Source: Dyella_B acidisoli (GTDB taxonomy: Bacteria > Pseudomonadota > Gammaproteobacteria > Xanthomonadales > Rhodanobacteraceae). Taken from it: a stretch of 64,000 nucleotides of DNA. The position numbers and the translations under genes were made by a program. Where the stretch lies: positions 5,084,001-5,148,000 of the forward strand of contig NZ_CP064031.1 of assembly GCF_049532895.1 (NCBI RefSeq). The letters run 5' to 3'. How positions within the stretch are numbered: position 1 is the stretch's first letter; each line of letters begins with the position of its first letter. Of the stretch, positions 52,092-61,047 are shown in pieces. Under the pieces are notes generated by a model, which saw only the letters and a list, made by a program, of their open reading frames with translations, was not told the origin of the DNA and ran no database searches.

Positions 52092-54938
52092 ATGGCCTTC
52101 ATACTTTCTCCCGCTGTCCAAGTAGAACGCGACTCGACCGGCACCGTGAGGGGCCTCATGCATCTTGGGCAGCCCTATGTTGCTTCAGCACTCGTGCTGA
52201 ACGCTCAAAGGCTCGCGGAAATATACCTTCAAGACGTAGCAACTATCTTTTCGATAGATCCTTCGTGGCTGACAGCCCTGTCCGCGACACCGTCCGATGC
52301 ACTTGAAAACGTCGGCACTGAACTGCGATTCGGCCGTCAGGACACGATAACGGGCACGGCAACCGTAAGTTACCAGCAGACCCATTTCGGTCTGCCAGTC
52401 TGGGAAGCTGGGTTTACGGTGGCTATGCTGAGTACACCTCTGCGCGCTACATCATCCCAAAGCGCGCTGCATGCAGTCATCGACGCCAGCAAACCGAACG
52501 CCGATGCAAAGTGCCTGCGCGGCCGCATCACTCCAGAGGAACTGTCAAAGTTGCTCAATATCGAGCGCGACAAGGAACAGGTTGTCATCAGCGCGGAAAG
52601 GCTGTGGATCTATCGCTACGACGCGGCGAAGCGCGTTCCGTCAGCGCCATCCAAGTCCAGCAATGGATTGCGCCCTGAGAAATCACCAACGCTGCCCTTG
52701 ACTCCTCCTGATCCAGGCCTCGTCGATGGGCGGCATTACGTCGTGAAGGAGCTGCTGTTCGAATTGCCAGTGCTTCCGCGGTTTCCCCGCCTGCTATGGC
52801 GCGCGTTCATCGAAGTCACTACATGCTCTGTGGTCTATCTGCGGGCGATGGCCGAGGCTTGGACAGGTAGCGTCTATGTCGCAGATCCGATCACAACAAC
52901 CGGTGACACGACGATCACCGCCTGCTCCGCTGCGAGCGTTCTGGACCCGTTACGCACCAGTGTGACGTTACAGGGGCTCGTATCCGCAACGCCCCAAGGG
53001 CTCAATGGAAACTACGTTACAGTCGTGCAGCTCAGCGGGCCTAGTGCACCGCCGACCGTTACCCCGCCGCCGACCGACTTCACCTATTCGGTGCCAACTT
53101 CCGACTTCGCCGCTGTCTGTGCTTACTATCACATCGACGAACTGTTCCGGTTGGTCGAGAGTTTTGGCTATTCGCCAATCACGAATTTCTTCTCTCAAAG
53201 AACGACATTTCCGTTGCCTGCAGGTTTCCTCAGCGAAACCGACGTCAATTCGCATTTCGTGCCCACTAGTAACGGTTGGGAGATAACCAGCGGCATAGAG
53301 CAGACTGGTTGCCCGGTTGGGATCGCAACAGACTGGCGCGTAACGATGCATGAGTTCGTCCACGGCATGTTGTACGAACGCACGGGGGATGCGGACCTCG
53401 GGTTTGCGCACAATGGCGGAGATGGGTTTGGTTCTATCTACATGGATCCGGGCTCGAAAGCACCGGACCGTGGCCTGTCCTTCCCATGGGTTCCTGAAGT
53501 TCCTCGGCGGCACGATCGCGATGTCTCGCTGGGATGGGCGTTTGGGGGGACGCAGGACGATGGTGCGGGTGGGTATCAAGCCGAAGAGATTCTGGCAACC
53601 GCGCTATTTCGCTTGTATCGATCGACTGGTGGTGATTCGCCGTATTTCGACAAGCAGACGCTTGCATCGCGGTATGTGCTGCTGGTGATGACACACGGAA
53701 TGGCTAGCCTGCCGCTTGCGTCCTCAACACCGACAACTGCCGAATCGTATGCTCAGGCACTGATGAATGCGGACGCAGGCCTCACGATACCGTATCAAAC
53801 GATCGTATTTGGTGGGATGGTGAGCGTGCCCGGAGGCGCTATCGGAAAGGTCGTGCGCTGGGCCTTCGAGCAGCAGGGTCTCTACCAGCCAACCGGCGCT
53901 CCGACGCCGGTGAGTACACCGGGTGCACCGCCCGACGTGGATGTCTACATCGACAACGGTTTTGGTGGTCAATACAACTATCTCGAGGATTTCTGGGAGA
54001 ACACCAATATATGGAACTTGCTCGCTCCGAATCCCTCAACGACTCCGACTGATCATCAGACGCCCATCGTGGGACAGACCAATTACGCGTACGTCAACAT
54101 TAGCAATCGCGGCACTCAGCCGGCGAGCAGCGTGGTGGTGAGTGGGTACCATTGCAAACCATCAGCCGGCTTGCTTTGGCCAGATAACTGGCAGGCGATG
54201 ACGACTACCTCGATCACGGTACCGGGAACCATCGCGCCAGGGGCGACGGTACTTGTGGGACCATTTGAGTGGACACCTTCGGAAATCGGCCATGAGTGCA
54301 TGCTCATGTCTGTCTCCGCATCGGGTGACCTTAGCAATGCTGATCCCGCTTCAGGCCTTCCTTGTGCGACAGGACCGACACCTCATTGGCGGCTGGTGCC
54401 ATTCGACAACAACATCGGACAGCGCAACGTCGCGCCGGTCGCGGGAGGCGGCGGCATCAAGGGCCTCATCGATTCTTTCAATCCGCGCCACTTCTGGGTG
54501 AACAATCCGTACGGTTTTGAAAGCAGGATGCAACTCGAAACCTTGATTCCGGATTGGCTGAGTCGACGTGGCTGGAGTTTTGCCTACGAAAACCCAGGTG
54601 GCAGTTCATTCTCGCTGCCATCGTACGGCAGCCGTGAGGTGCTTTTGCGGTTGCGAGCTGGATCGGATTTCTCTCCGTCAGACGTACCTCGCACAGGAAC
54701 CGGGTCGCGCATCGTCGTGCGCTTGATCGCCAATGGCATTCCAATTGGTGGGATGTCATATCTGATCGATCCGAACCTTATATCTCCCCCGCCCGAGACA
54801 AAAGGCAAAGGGGACAAGTGTTGCGCAGAAGAGGCGGAGGAGTTACTGAAGTGCTTGCGGATTTCAGCCCATGATGTCGAATCAGTTCGGATCAAACGAA
54901 TCACTTTGGACATCAAGTTACGGGACGATTGCGATTGA
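52092..54938 (+). CDS. Large HEXXH metallopeptidase-like protein
   Basis: 948 residues from the ATG at 52092, with GAAGGAG ten bases upstream. HEFVH at residues 420-424, within DWRVTMHEFVHGMLYERTGD, is a zincin motif, and a following E in GGYQAEEILATALFRL could be the third zinc ligand as in gluzincins. The N-terminal 200 residues (GTATVSYQQTHFGLPVWEAG) resemble an FTP-like propeptide. After the catalytic part there are beta-rich Ig/CARDB-like modules (YAYVNISNRGTQPASSVVVS; PGTIAPGATVLVGPFEWTP), and the end is a Lys/Cys/acidic tail (KGDKCCAEEAEELLKCLRIS). There is no signal peptide at this start, so either it is intracellular or uses another route. The family is not recognised. Confidence 0.7.
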   Translation: MAFILSPAVQVERDSTGTVRGLMHLGQPYVASALVLNAQRLAEIYLQDVATIFSIDPSWLTALSATPSDALENVGTELRFGRQDTITGTATVSYQQTHFGLPVWEAGFTVAMLSTPLRATSSQSALHAVIDASKPNADAKCLRGRITPEELSKLLNIERDKEQVVISAERLWIYRYDAAKRVPSAPSKSSNGLRPEKSPTLPLTPPDPGLVDGRHYVVKELLFELPVLPRFPRLLWRAFIEVTTCSVVYLRAMAEAWTGSVYVADPITTTGDTTITACSAASVLDPLRTSVTLQGLVSATPQGLNGNYVTVVQLSGPSAPPTVTPPPTDFTYSVPTSDFAAVCAYYHIDELFRLVESFGYSPITNFFSQRTTFPLPAGFLSETDVNSHFVPTSNGWEITSGIEQTGCPVGIATDWRVTMHEFVHGMLYERTGDADLGFAHNGGDGFGSIYMDPGSKAPDRGLSFPWVPEVPRRHDRDVSLGWAFGGTQDDGAGGYQAEEILATALFRLYRSTGGDSPYFDKQTLASRYVLLVMTHGMASLPLASSTPTTAESYAQALMNADAGLTIPYQTIVFGGMVSVPGGAIGKVVRWAFEQQGLYQPTGAPTPVSTPGAPPDVDVYIDNGFGGQYNYLEDFWENTNIWNLLAPNPSTTPTDHQTPIVGQTNYAYVNISNRGTQPASSVVVSGYHCKPSAGLLWPDNWQAMTTTSITVPGTIAPGATVLVGPFEWTPSEIGHECMLMSVSASGDLSNADPASGLPCATGPTPHWRLVPFDNNIGQRNVAPVAGGGGIKGLIDSFNPRHFWVNNPYGFESRMQLETLIPDWLSRRGWSFAYENPGGSSFSLPSYGSREVLLRLRAGSDFSPSDVPRTGTGSRIVVRLIANGIPIGGMSYLIDPNLISPPPETKGKGDKCCAEEAEELLKCLRISAHDVESVRIKRITLDIKLRDDCD

Positions 54939-55363
54939 ACCACCAAAACTTATCTAAGATTCTTGTGCAATGCGTATAAGCCGGTGAAATTGGCTACGTG
55001 ATGTGCAACAGCGATGCGCTTAGAGAACGAATCCAGGGGCACCTTCTGGAAAAGGGCATCGCTTAGGATCGAGATTGGTACTGCGGTCAATACCCGCAAC
55101 GCCACGCACTCAATTTGATGCGTTGGATCTCGAATGTCGGTGTGCAATGGCAGGTGTTGCCGCACCGAGCCGAAGCAAATGGCACGTCTTGTTTGCGCGT
55201 CCTCGAAACTACGACACTGCGTTGGCTTTGGCACTAGTGGAATGGTCGACCCTGACCCCAGCTTCCATTCGCTGTATTTACGAGCATTGAGGGACTTCCC
55301 TTTGTTTAACATGTAGCAAAATGCCGATTTCTTCGGTTTAGATGCCTGCTTCGAAATCCGATC
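54939..55363. other. Intergenic region, no secure gene
   Basis: A minus-strand frame of 120 codons (54950-55312) is open but has no recognisable motif or Shine-Dalgarno sequence, and a plus-strand frame across 55075-55290 overlaps it. Its mixed composition suggests decayed sequence. I see no functional element. Confidence 0.4.
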
Positions 55364-55813
55364 ATGACAATCACCGTGCGTCCTGCCATCGCAGACGATC
55401 TGCCGGCATTGCGAGCGCTGTTCTTGAATTCACGTCGTGAGACCTTCGCCTGGCAGCCGCCGGACGTGTTCCAGCTCGCTGATTTCGACACACAAACCCA
55501 GGGCGAACTGCTGCTCGTCGCTGAAGACGGCAGCGGGCGACTCTCCGGCTTCATCTCGGTATGGGAGCCTGACGGTTTCATACATCACCTGCACGTCGAC
55601 CGGCAATTTTTTCGGCGTGGTGTCGGCCGTGCGCTGCTGCGCGTGCTGCCAGGCTGGCCTGAAACACGCTACAGGCTCAAGTGCCTGCGTTTGAACGAAG
55701 TGGCGCTGGCTTTCTATCGCACATGCGGCTTCGTCGAGATCGGCTCAGGCATGTCGGGCGACGGCGAGTACCTGCTACTGGAGTCGGGTAGCGAGAGCGA
55801 TTCAATTGTCTGA
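55364..55813 (+). CDS. GNAT-family N-acetyltransferase
   Basis: 149 residues. The GNAT fold is shown by ITVRPAIADDLPALRALF at the start, LLLVAEDGSGRLSGFISVWE (strands 2-4), then the acetyl-CoA-binding motif A IHHLHVDRQFFRRGVGRALL with the RRGVG (R/Q-x-x-G-x-G/A) loop, and motif B VALAFYRTCGFVEIGSGMSG. It transfers an acetyl group to an amine of unknown identity. Stand-alone gene; GC-rich again compared with the AT-rich genes to its right. Confidence 0.9.
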   Translation: MTITVRPAIADDLPALRALFLNSRRETFAWQPPDVFQLADFDTQTQGELLLVAEDGSGRLSGFISVWEPDGFIHHLHVDRQFFRRGVGRALLRVLPGWPETRYRLKCLRLNEVALAFYRTCGFVEIGSGMSGDGEYLLLESGSESDSIV

Positions 55814-56424
55814 AAGCCAGTGGGCGATCCACCGTTGGAGTGAACGCAGCGCGCCGTGATGGCGTTACGCAGTTGTCCGTGTCGTCTTACCTTGTCGCAC
55901 CAACCAATACCTTGATCTACAAGGAAAAACTTTCCGAAGAATGCTCTCGCTTGTCAGTCTGCGACAGGGTTATGGGGTTTTCTACGCTCCGCGACAAGGA
56001 CAGATGACAAGAATGGTCAGATGCCCGGCCTCTCCTTGGCTATGCAGGCATCACTGCCAGGCGGACATACTCAAAGCTTAATTGTGGAGAGGACCAATTC
56101 CTGAAGGATTTTGAGCACGACTAGGCGCAGATGAAGCAAGCGCGGCCTCTGAATTGGCCAATGATTGAATAATCGACTCGCTTTATCTCTTTCTCCAAGA
56201 GAATCTATGGCACGCACGACTAATAACACAAAATACCGTTGTTATATTAACTATATTTTACCGGCGGATTCACATCGAAGCAGGATCTTGTGTGATACCT
56301 AACTCACAGGCTTGACGTCAGTCTCGCCGGAGGGGAGTTATCAGTCTCAATTGCTATACGCGTTCCGACATCCCGTCGGAGGCAGATTGATGCGGCTGCA
56401 TCCTTATCCAAAAAGGGGAAGGAA
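55814..56424. other. Gene-poor, AT-rich intergenic stretch
   Basis: 610 bp without a convincing gene. From about 56215 it becomes strongly AT-rich (TAACACAAAATACCGTTGTT, ATTAACTATATTTTACC), which fits a promoter and incoming-DNA boundary ahead of the papain/trypsin pair. Confidence 0.5.
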
Positions 56425-57252
56425 ATGGCTACACGGCGAGACTTCTTATCCTGGTCAGCGTTTGCATTTGGCGCATTTGCACCACCCTTTCGCTTCGCAA
56501 ACGCAGAAGCACATTCCAATCACGCATCTACCCGCGTCCCTGATCCAGCATCATTCCAGGCTGGTGACCTGATTTGGCCACGAAAGCCGGACGAATGGAT
56601 TCCCTACGATTCGGATTACTACGAAGAGGGACAGGATGCCGCCAAACAATGGCAGCAAGCTCGTGACGAATTTATCGATTCAATAAAACGCAAAGGACAG
56701 CTGGCCACACCACAAGAACGAGCCGCGGTAAACAACGTGAGCGATTTAACTTATGAACAATTTACAAAACTTTACTTGCAAGCGCAAAACAAAGATGATT
56801 TTTATAAACGGGGCTCATCTTCGGCTTTCTCTGTCGGCCATGTTGCGATCATTACAGAGACGAAGCGAGACCCTATCGTTGTAGAGGCTCTTTGGGGCAA
56901 AGTTAATAAGGTACACACTGTTCAATATAGCAAGTGGATAGAAGGACGCGCCAATGAACTTGTCTGGCAAGGACGTTTGAGAGGATTCAATTCGGACCAA
57001 CGTACCTCTTTCGCAAAAGAAGCGCTGGGACACGAAGGGACACCCTATGATTTCTGGAATTTCGATCTGAATGATCCGAGTGGATTCTATTGCTCAAAGT
57101 TGGTTTGGCTCTCAGTATTTCGATCACTTCATGTCGCACTTGATGGAAATAACGAACCAAGAAGATCCATCTGGTTCTCGCCAAAGCAATTGATGAATTC
57201 GACCGAAGTCGTACTCATTAATGATCCTGTGAACTATACCTTCGGACATTAG
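56425..57252 (+). CDS. Tat-exported permuted papain-like hydrolase (YiiX/NlpC-P60-like)
   Basis: 275 residues; ATG at 56425 follows AAGGGGAAGGAA. The N-terminus ATRRDFLSWSAFAFGAFAPP is a twin-arginine signal with ANA cleavage. The circularly permuted papain-like (YiiX/DUF830) fold is shown by FQAGDLIWPRK (residues 44-54), SVGHVAIITE with H139, VVEALWG with E154, and FYCSKLVWLSV with the nucleophile C223. Such enzymes cleave amide or ester bonds, for example in peptidoglycan or lipids. The trypsin-like gene begins 15 bp downstream, so the pair is an operon exported to the periplasm. Base composition is AT-rich, suggesting recent transfer. Confidence 0.88.
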   Translation: MATRRDFLSWSAFAFGAFAPPFRFANAEAHSNHASTRVPDPASFQAGDLIWPRKPDEWIPYDSDYYEEGQDAAKQWQQARDEFIDSIKRKGQLATPQERAAVNNVSDLTYEQFTKLYLQAQNKDDFYKRGSSSAFSVGHVAIITETKRDPIVVEALWGKVNKVHTVQYSKWIEGRANELVWQGRLRGFNSDQRTSFAKEALGHEGTPYDFWNFDLNDPSGFYCSKLVWLSVFRSLHVALDGNNEPRRSIWFSPKQLMNSTEVVLINDPVNYTFGH

Positions 57253-57267
57253 ATCAGAGGCAGCGCC

Positions 57268-58512
57268 ATGCACCTTGCATCGCTTAAGGGGCTCGTGTTT
57301 ATTGCGCTTGGCTTCTGTGTGGTCCTATCCGCCAAAGCGCAAGATTCAAATTTGGCAGCAAGCCTGGTCGCGAAAGACAAGGACGCCATTGTCTATATCG
57401 ACGCCGCGTTCACACAAGACGACGATCCTCAGGCTGCAGAATCTCACGAGCACGGCATTGGTTTTGTAATCACCGACCAAGGGTACATATTGACCGCTGC
57501 GCACGTGATTACGCCGCCGCGAGCAGGGCAAAAACTTAGCGGCATTACGGGACGCATGCGAACGTCTCAAGGTTATCCGCTAACGTTAAGCTTGGTAACA
57601 CCGATCACGGGGCAAGATGGGGACGTCGCGTTACTTCAGTTGCCCGATGTTCAAGATTCCTTCAAACACGTTGAAGTAGAAAGAGAATTAAAGGGACTTA
57701 GCGTGGGAAGCGAATTAATAGCTCTAGCCATCCCGCCTCAACAAACCACAGTAATTCCTATAGCGGGATCAATCAAAAGCATCAACGCAGCGGAATACAC
57801 TGACATTGCCACAAATATCCCATTTGTTTCTGGTGAAAGTGGCTGCCCAATATTTAATACATACGGTCGAGTTGTAGCACTTTGCGAATCAGGCGCATCA
57901 GAGGATCCTTTACTTACCCACATAACTCCAATATTTATGGCCGACCGCCTCGTAGACATTGCGAAAAAATTTACCGAATTGAAGCACGAATCAATGCAAG
58001 ACACGTCAGCACCCTTGGCGATTCCTACTACAAATGACACGACTTCCTCGAGAACTATCGTGCAAAAGTATTGCTCTAAGTATGCGGAAAAGTTGGTAGT
58101 AGATAACATATCTACTTTCCACGATGAAAATTCTGCGACAGTTCAAAACGTGATGGTTGATCCGAATCACCCGAACTGCGTCGACATTGTGGTCTCACTT
58201 GCTGGCAATCAGGTATCCATCTCAGAAGGCGATAACTCGTCAAATTTAGATGGCGCTTCGTCTCAGTCCAGCTCTCCTGCGCAAGAAACAAAATCAAGCC
58301 CTCAATCAATAGCGCAAAATACAGGTTACACGGGGGAAATCACCGATGGGAATAATTCGCCCCCTGGCAGACCAGTGACCGGCACTCGTGCTTCTTGGAT
58401 CGGATTAAAAGTACAAGCCACTCGAATCGTTACCGATGATGGCGGAAACGAAATCCACATGCCCGCCAAACACCTAAGCCTCGATCTGTCGCATGCAAAT
58501 GCAAAAAACTAG
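57268..58512 (+). CDS. Exported trypsin-like serine protease
   Basis: 414 residues; AGAGGC precedes the ATG at 57268. A signal peptide (LKGLVFIALGFCVVLSAKAQ) leads into a chymotrypsin-fold domain with H79 (ILTAAHV), D119 (GQDGDVALLQLPD) and S191 in VSGESGCPIF (the usual GNSGGP modified to GESGCP). The first 230 residues are catalytic. The C-terminal part has a small Cys-containing module (IVQKYCSKYAEKLVVDNIST; HPNCVDIVVSLAGNQ) and a Ser/Gln-rich linker (SSQSSSPAQETKSSPQS). It is not a DegP protein (no PDZ). It follows the papain-like gene by 15 bp and may process or be processed by it. Confidence 0.88.
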   Translation: MHLASLKGLVFIALGFCVVLSAKAQDSNLAASLVAKDKDAIVYIDAAFTQDDDPQAAESHEHGIGFVITDQGYILTAAHVITPPRAGQKLSGITGRMRTSQGYPLTLSLVTPITGQDGDVALLQLPDVQDSFKHVEVERELKGLSVGSELIALAIPPQQTTVIPIAGSIKSINAAEYTDIATNIPFVSGESGCPIFNTYGRVVALCESGASEDPLLTHITPIFMADRLVDIAKKFTELKHESMQDTSAPLAIPTTNDTTSSRTIVQKYCSKYAEKLVVDNISTFHDENSATVQNVMVDPNHPNCVDIVVSLAGNQVSISEGDNSSNLDGASSQSSSPAQETKSSPQSIAQNTGYTGEITDGNNSPPGRPVTGTRASWIGLKVQATRIVTDDGGNEIHMPAKHLSLDLSHANAKN

Positions 58513-58672
58513 ACGTTTCAAAATGTGTTATTTGGCATGCAAGCTGGTATCGGATGCGCTCTTGGTGGTGATCTGCTTCTTTTGAGCAACGGACCGCAAC
58601 ATGAGTGAGCGTCACCAATTAGTCACAATCCCACCCAACAATTTCAGTTGCCCTAAGCCACCGGAACCCAGT

Positions 58673-60556
58673 ATGAAACGGTTACCTGCCAAGCTGGTCG
58701 TCCTGGTGCTACTCATCTGCGGAGCGCTCTCCGCCATGCCAGGGATAGCGGCTGAGCCGACACGCAATGTGATTCTTTTCGTTGCCGACGGCCTGCGACA
58801 CGGCATTGTGACACCGGAGACCGGCCCCACACTCTCACGTGTGATGCAAGAGGGAGTCACCTTCTCCAATAGCCATTCGATATTCCCAACGTTCACCACC
58901 GCTAACGCCTCGGTCATAGCGACGGGTCACTATCTGGGTGACACCGGGGACTTTAGCAACACCATCTACACCGGCAAGGAGCCGCTGCCCGCCGCTAAGG
59001 GCAGCATCACACCCTTCCTTGAAGCAGACCCGATACTCGGCGACATCGACCAACGCTTCAACGGCAACTATCTGAATGAAGAGTCGGTTTTGGCGCTGGC
59101 ACGAGCGGCCGGCTACGACACCGCCACGATTGGCAAGCAGGGACCTGCGCTAATTATGGATCACACGGATCGCGGCCAGAACTCGATCGTTATTGACGAC
59201 TCCACTGGCCAGCCAGCCGGAGTACCGTTGCCATCCGCCGTGCAGGAAGCCATGAAGGCGGCGGGTCTGAGCCTGGTGGCCCCCGCGCGCGGGGTCAACG
59301 GCGACCATGGTTCGTTCAATGTTGCCGGCACGATGGCTGCAAACGTCAATCAGCAGGCATATTTCGTTTCGGCAGCGACGACGGTGGTACTGCCCTTGTT
59401 CAAGCGGCAGAACAAACCCTTCCTACTGGTTTTCTGGTCGCGCGATCCCGATGGCACACAGCACAACCAAGGCGACAGCTTTCTGCGGCTGACGCCGGGT
59501 ATCAACGGGCCAACGTCGCTGGCCGCGGTGCGCAATGTCGACAACAACTTGGCGACCATCCTGTCGGCGTTGAAGTCGCTCGGTCTGGACGCTACCACCG
59601 ACGTCATTGTTACAGCAGACCACGGCTTCTCCACGATCTCGAAGCAAAGCGACTCTAGCCCGGCCACCAAGACGAACTACAGCGACGTACCTGCACACAT
59701 GCTGCCTCCGGGTTTCCTAGGCATCGACCTGGCTACAGCCCTGCAACTCCCGCTCTTCGATCCGGATAACGGGAACGCCGCAGTGCCGGCGGGCGCCCAT
59801 CCAACGCCTGGCAATGCGTTGATCGGAGTAGATGCCAGCCATCCAAGCGTCGTGGTGGCCGCGAACGGAGGGTCCGATCTCATTTATCTGCCAGGAGAAG
59901 ATCACGCTGCCATTGCCCCAAAGGTGGTCGACGCGCTACTCGCTCAGGACTATGTCAGTGGAGTCTTTGTCGACGATTCCCTGGGCCGCTTCCCCGGAAC
60001 GCTGCCACTGTCTGCGGTCAACCTGTCAGGTAAGGCTGTGACGCCGATACCGGCCATCGTCGTGAACTTCAAATCGTTCCATGTAAGCAGTCCGGCGTGC
60101 CCTACTTGGCTGACTTGCACTGCAGAAATTGCCGACAGCACACTGCAGCAAGGTCAAGGCATGCATGGTAGCTTCAGCCGAGCGGACACCTTCAACTTCA
60201 CCGCCGCAATCGGGCCATCATTCAAGCATGCCTTTGTGGATCGTATGCCGATAAGCAACGCTGATGTGGGGCGGACCATTGCTAAGCTGTTGCAATTGCC
60301 GATCGCGGAAAATCAAAAGGGTCCGCTGATGGGCCGTGTTCTCAATGAGGCACTGCTAGGTGGCCGCGAGGCTCCCTTCAAGCAGGGACAATTGGTATCC
60401 ACAGCTGCGACCAACGGCCTCAAAACGGTGGTGCATTATCAACAAGTCGGCGAGACGCGCTACTTCTCGGTTGCCGGCTTCCCTGGTCGCACAGTCGGGC
60501 TCGATGCCTCCGGCAAGCCTGAGCATCTAGACGATGCACCTAACAAGAAGAATTAA
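58673..60556 (+). CDS. Alkaline-phosphatase-superfamily hydrolase (nucleotide pyrophosphatase-like)
   Basis: 627 residues from the ATG at 58673, which starts a signal peptide (KLVVLVLLICGALSAMPGIA, AEP). Metal site 1 is NVILFVADGLRHG (Asp) with the nucleophile Thr in HSIFPTFTTANASVIATGHY; further ligands are in VFWSRDPDGTQHNQGDSF, VIVTADHGFSTIS and GMHGSFSRADTFNF. It belongs to the type I phosphodiesterase/nucleotide pyrophosphatase group. The substrate (nucleotide, phospholipid, phosphonate) is unknown; periplasmic or secreted. ATG at 58601 and others upstream are out of line with the signal peptide. Stand-alone. Confidence 0.9.
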   Translation: MKRLPAKLVVLVLLICGALSAMPGIAAEPTRNVILFVADGLRHGIVTPETGPTLSRVMQEGVTFSNSHSIFPTFTTANASVIATGHYLGDTGDFSNTIYTGKEPLPAAKGSITPFLEADPILGDIDQRFNGNYLNEESVLALARAAGYDTATIGKQGPALIMDHTDRGQNSIVIDDSTGQPAGVPLPSAVQEAMKAAGLSLVAPARGVNGDHGSFNVAGTMAANVNQQAYFVSAATTVVLPLFKRQNKPFLLVFWSRDPDGTQHNQGDSFLRLTPGINGPTSLAAVRNVDNNLATILSALKSLGLDATTDVIVTADHGFSTISKQSDSSPATKTNYSDVPAHMLPPGFLGIDLATALQLPLFDPDNGNAAVPAGAHPTPGNALIGVDASHPSVVVAANGGSDLIYLPGEDHAAIAPKVVDALLAQDYVSGVFVDDSLGRFPGTLPLSAVNLSGKAVTPIPAIVVNFKSFHVSSPACPTWLTCTAEIADSTLQQGQGMHGSFSRADTFNFTAAIGPSFKHAFVDRMPISNADVGRTIAKLLQLPIAENQKGPLMGRVLNEALLGGREAPFKQGQLVSTAATNGLKTVVHYQQVGETRYFSVAGFPGRTVGLDASGKPEHLDDAPNKKN

Positions 60557-60619
60557 ATTTCCGATCACTGAGCGGGGTACTCACAGCGAGTCTCTGAGCG
60601 TGGCCACATCACGCCGAGG

Positions 60620-60997
60620 CATAAGGAGTATCTACAACTTAGCCAAAGGATAAGCCTCAACCTCAACAACAGGAGTGGCATCCGTGCGGGCATGATTTGG
60701 TTCTGTCCAAACCGATCGACGCTGCAACTCGCTGGGAGTGTTTGCCGCTTCTTCCGCTCTTGGGGCGGTGAGGCCGTCTATGTTGGTCATGAAACGGAAA
60801 AAAATACTGCTGAAATTCTCGCAACCGTAGGCACGCCAACGATAGTGAAATATGCGATTCCGTTTCCTTGCGATGATCCCTACTAACCGAAATTCGCAGC
60901 GCGCTTTCTTTCCTGGCTCATCGCCGACGAAATTGAATATCCGGAGCCGCCAGCATCCTTCGATCTTAATACGAAGCGCAATCTCGAGGGAGCCTAA
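60620..60997 (+). pseudogene. Decayed gene with an in-frame stop
   Basis: From about 60620 a plus-strand frame reads HKEYLQLSQRISLNLNNRSG, then GMIWFCPNRST, GGEAVYVGHETEKNTAEILA and IPFPCDDPY, hits TAA at 60884-60886, and continues in the same frame as PKFAARFLSWLIADEIEYPE PPASFDL NTKRNLEGA to TAA at 60995. The coherence across the stop suggests a gene fragment interrupted by a nonsense mutation. No family recognised; an ATG at 60692 could start a 64-residue product. Low confidence that anything functional is made. Confidence 0.4.
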
Positions 60998-61047
60998 ATG
61001 GCATGCAATTGATCATCCCCTTGCTTGACTCAGCGGAGGCAATCAAT

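Noticed and set aside
54950..55312. 120-codon minus-strand frame after the metallopeptidase
   Set aside because: Composition and lack of motifs suggest chance or decayed sequence; no start signal.
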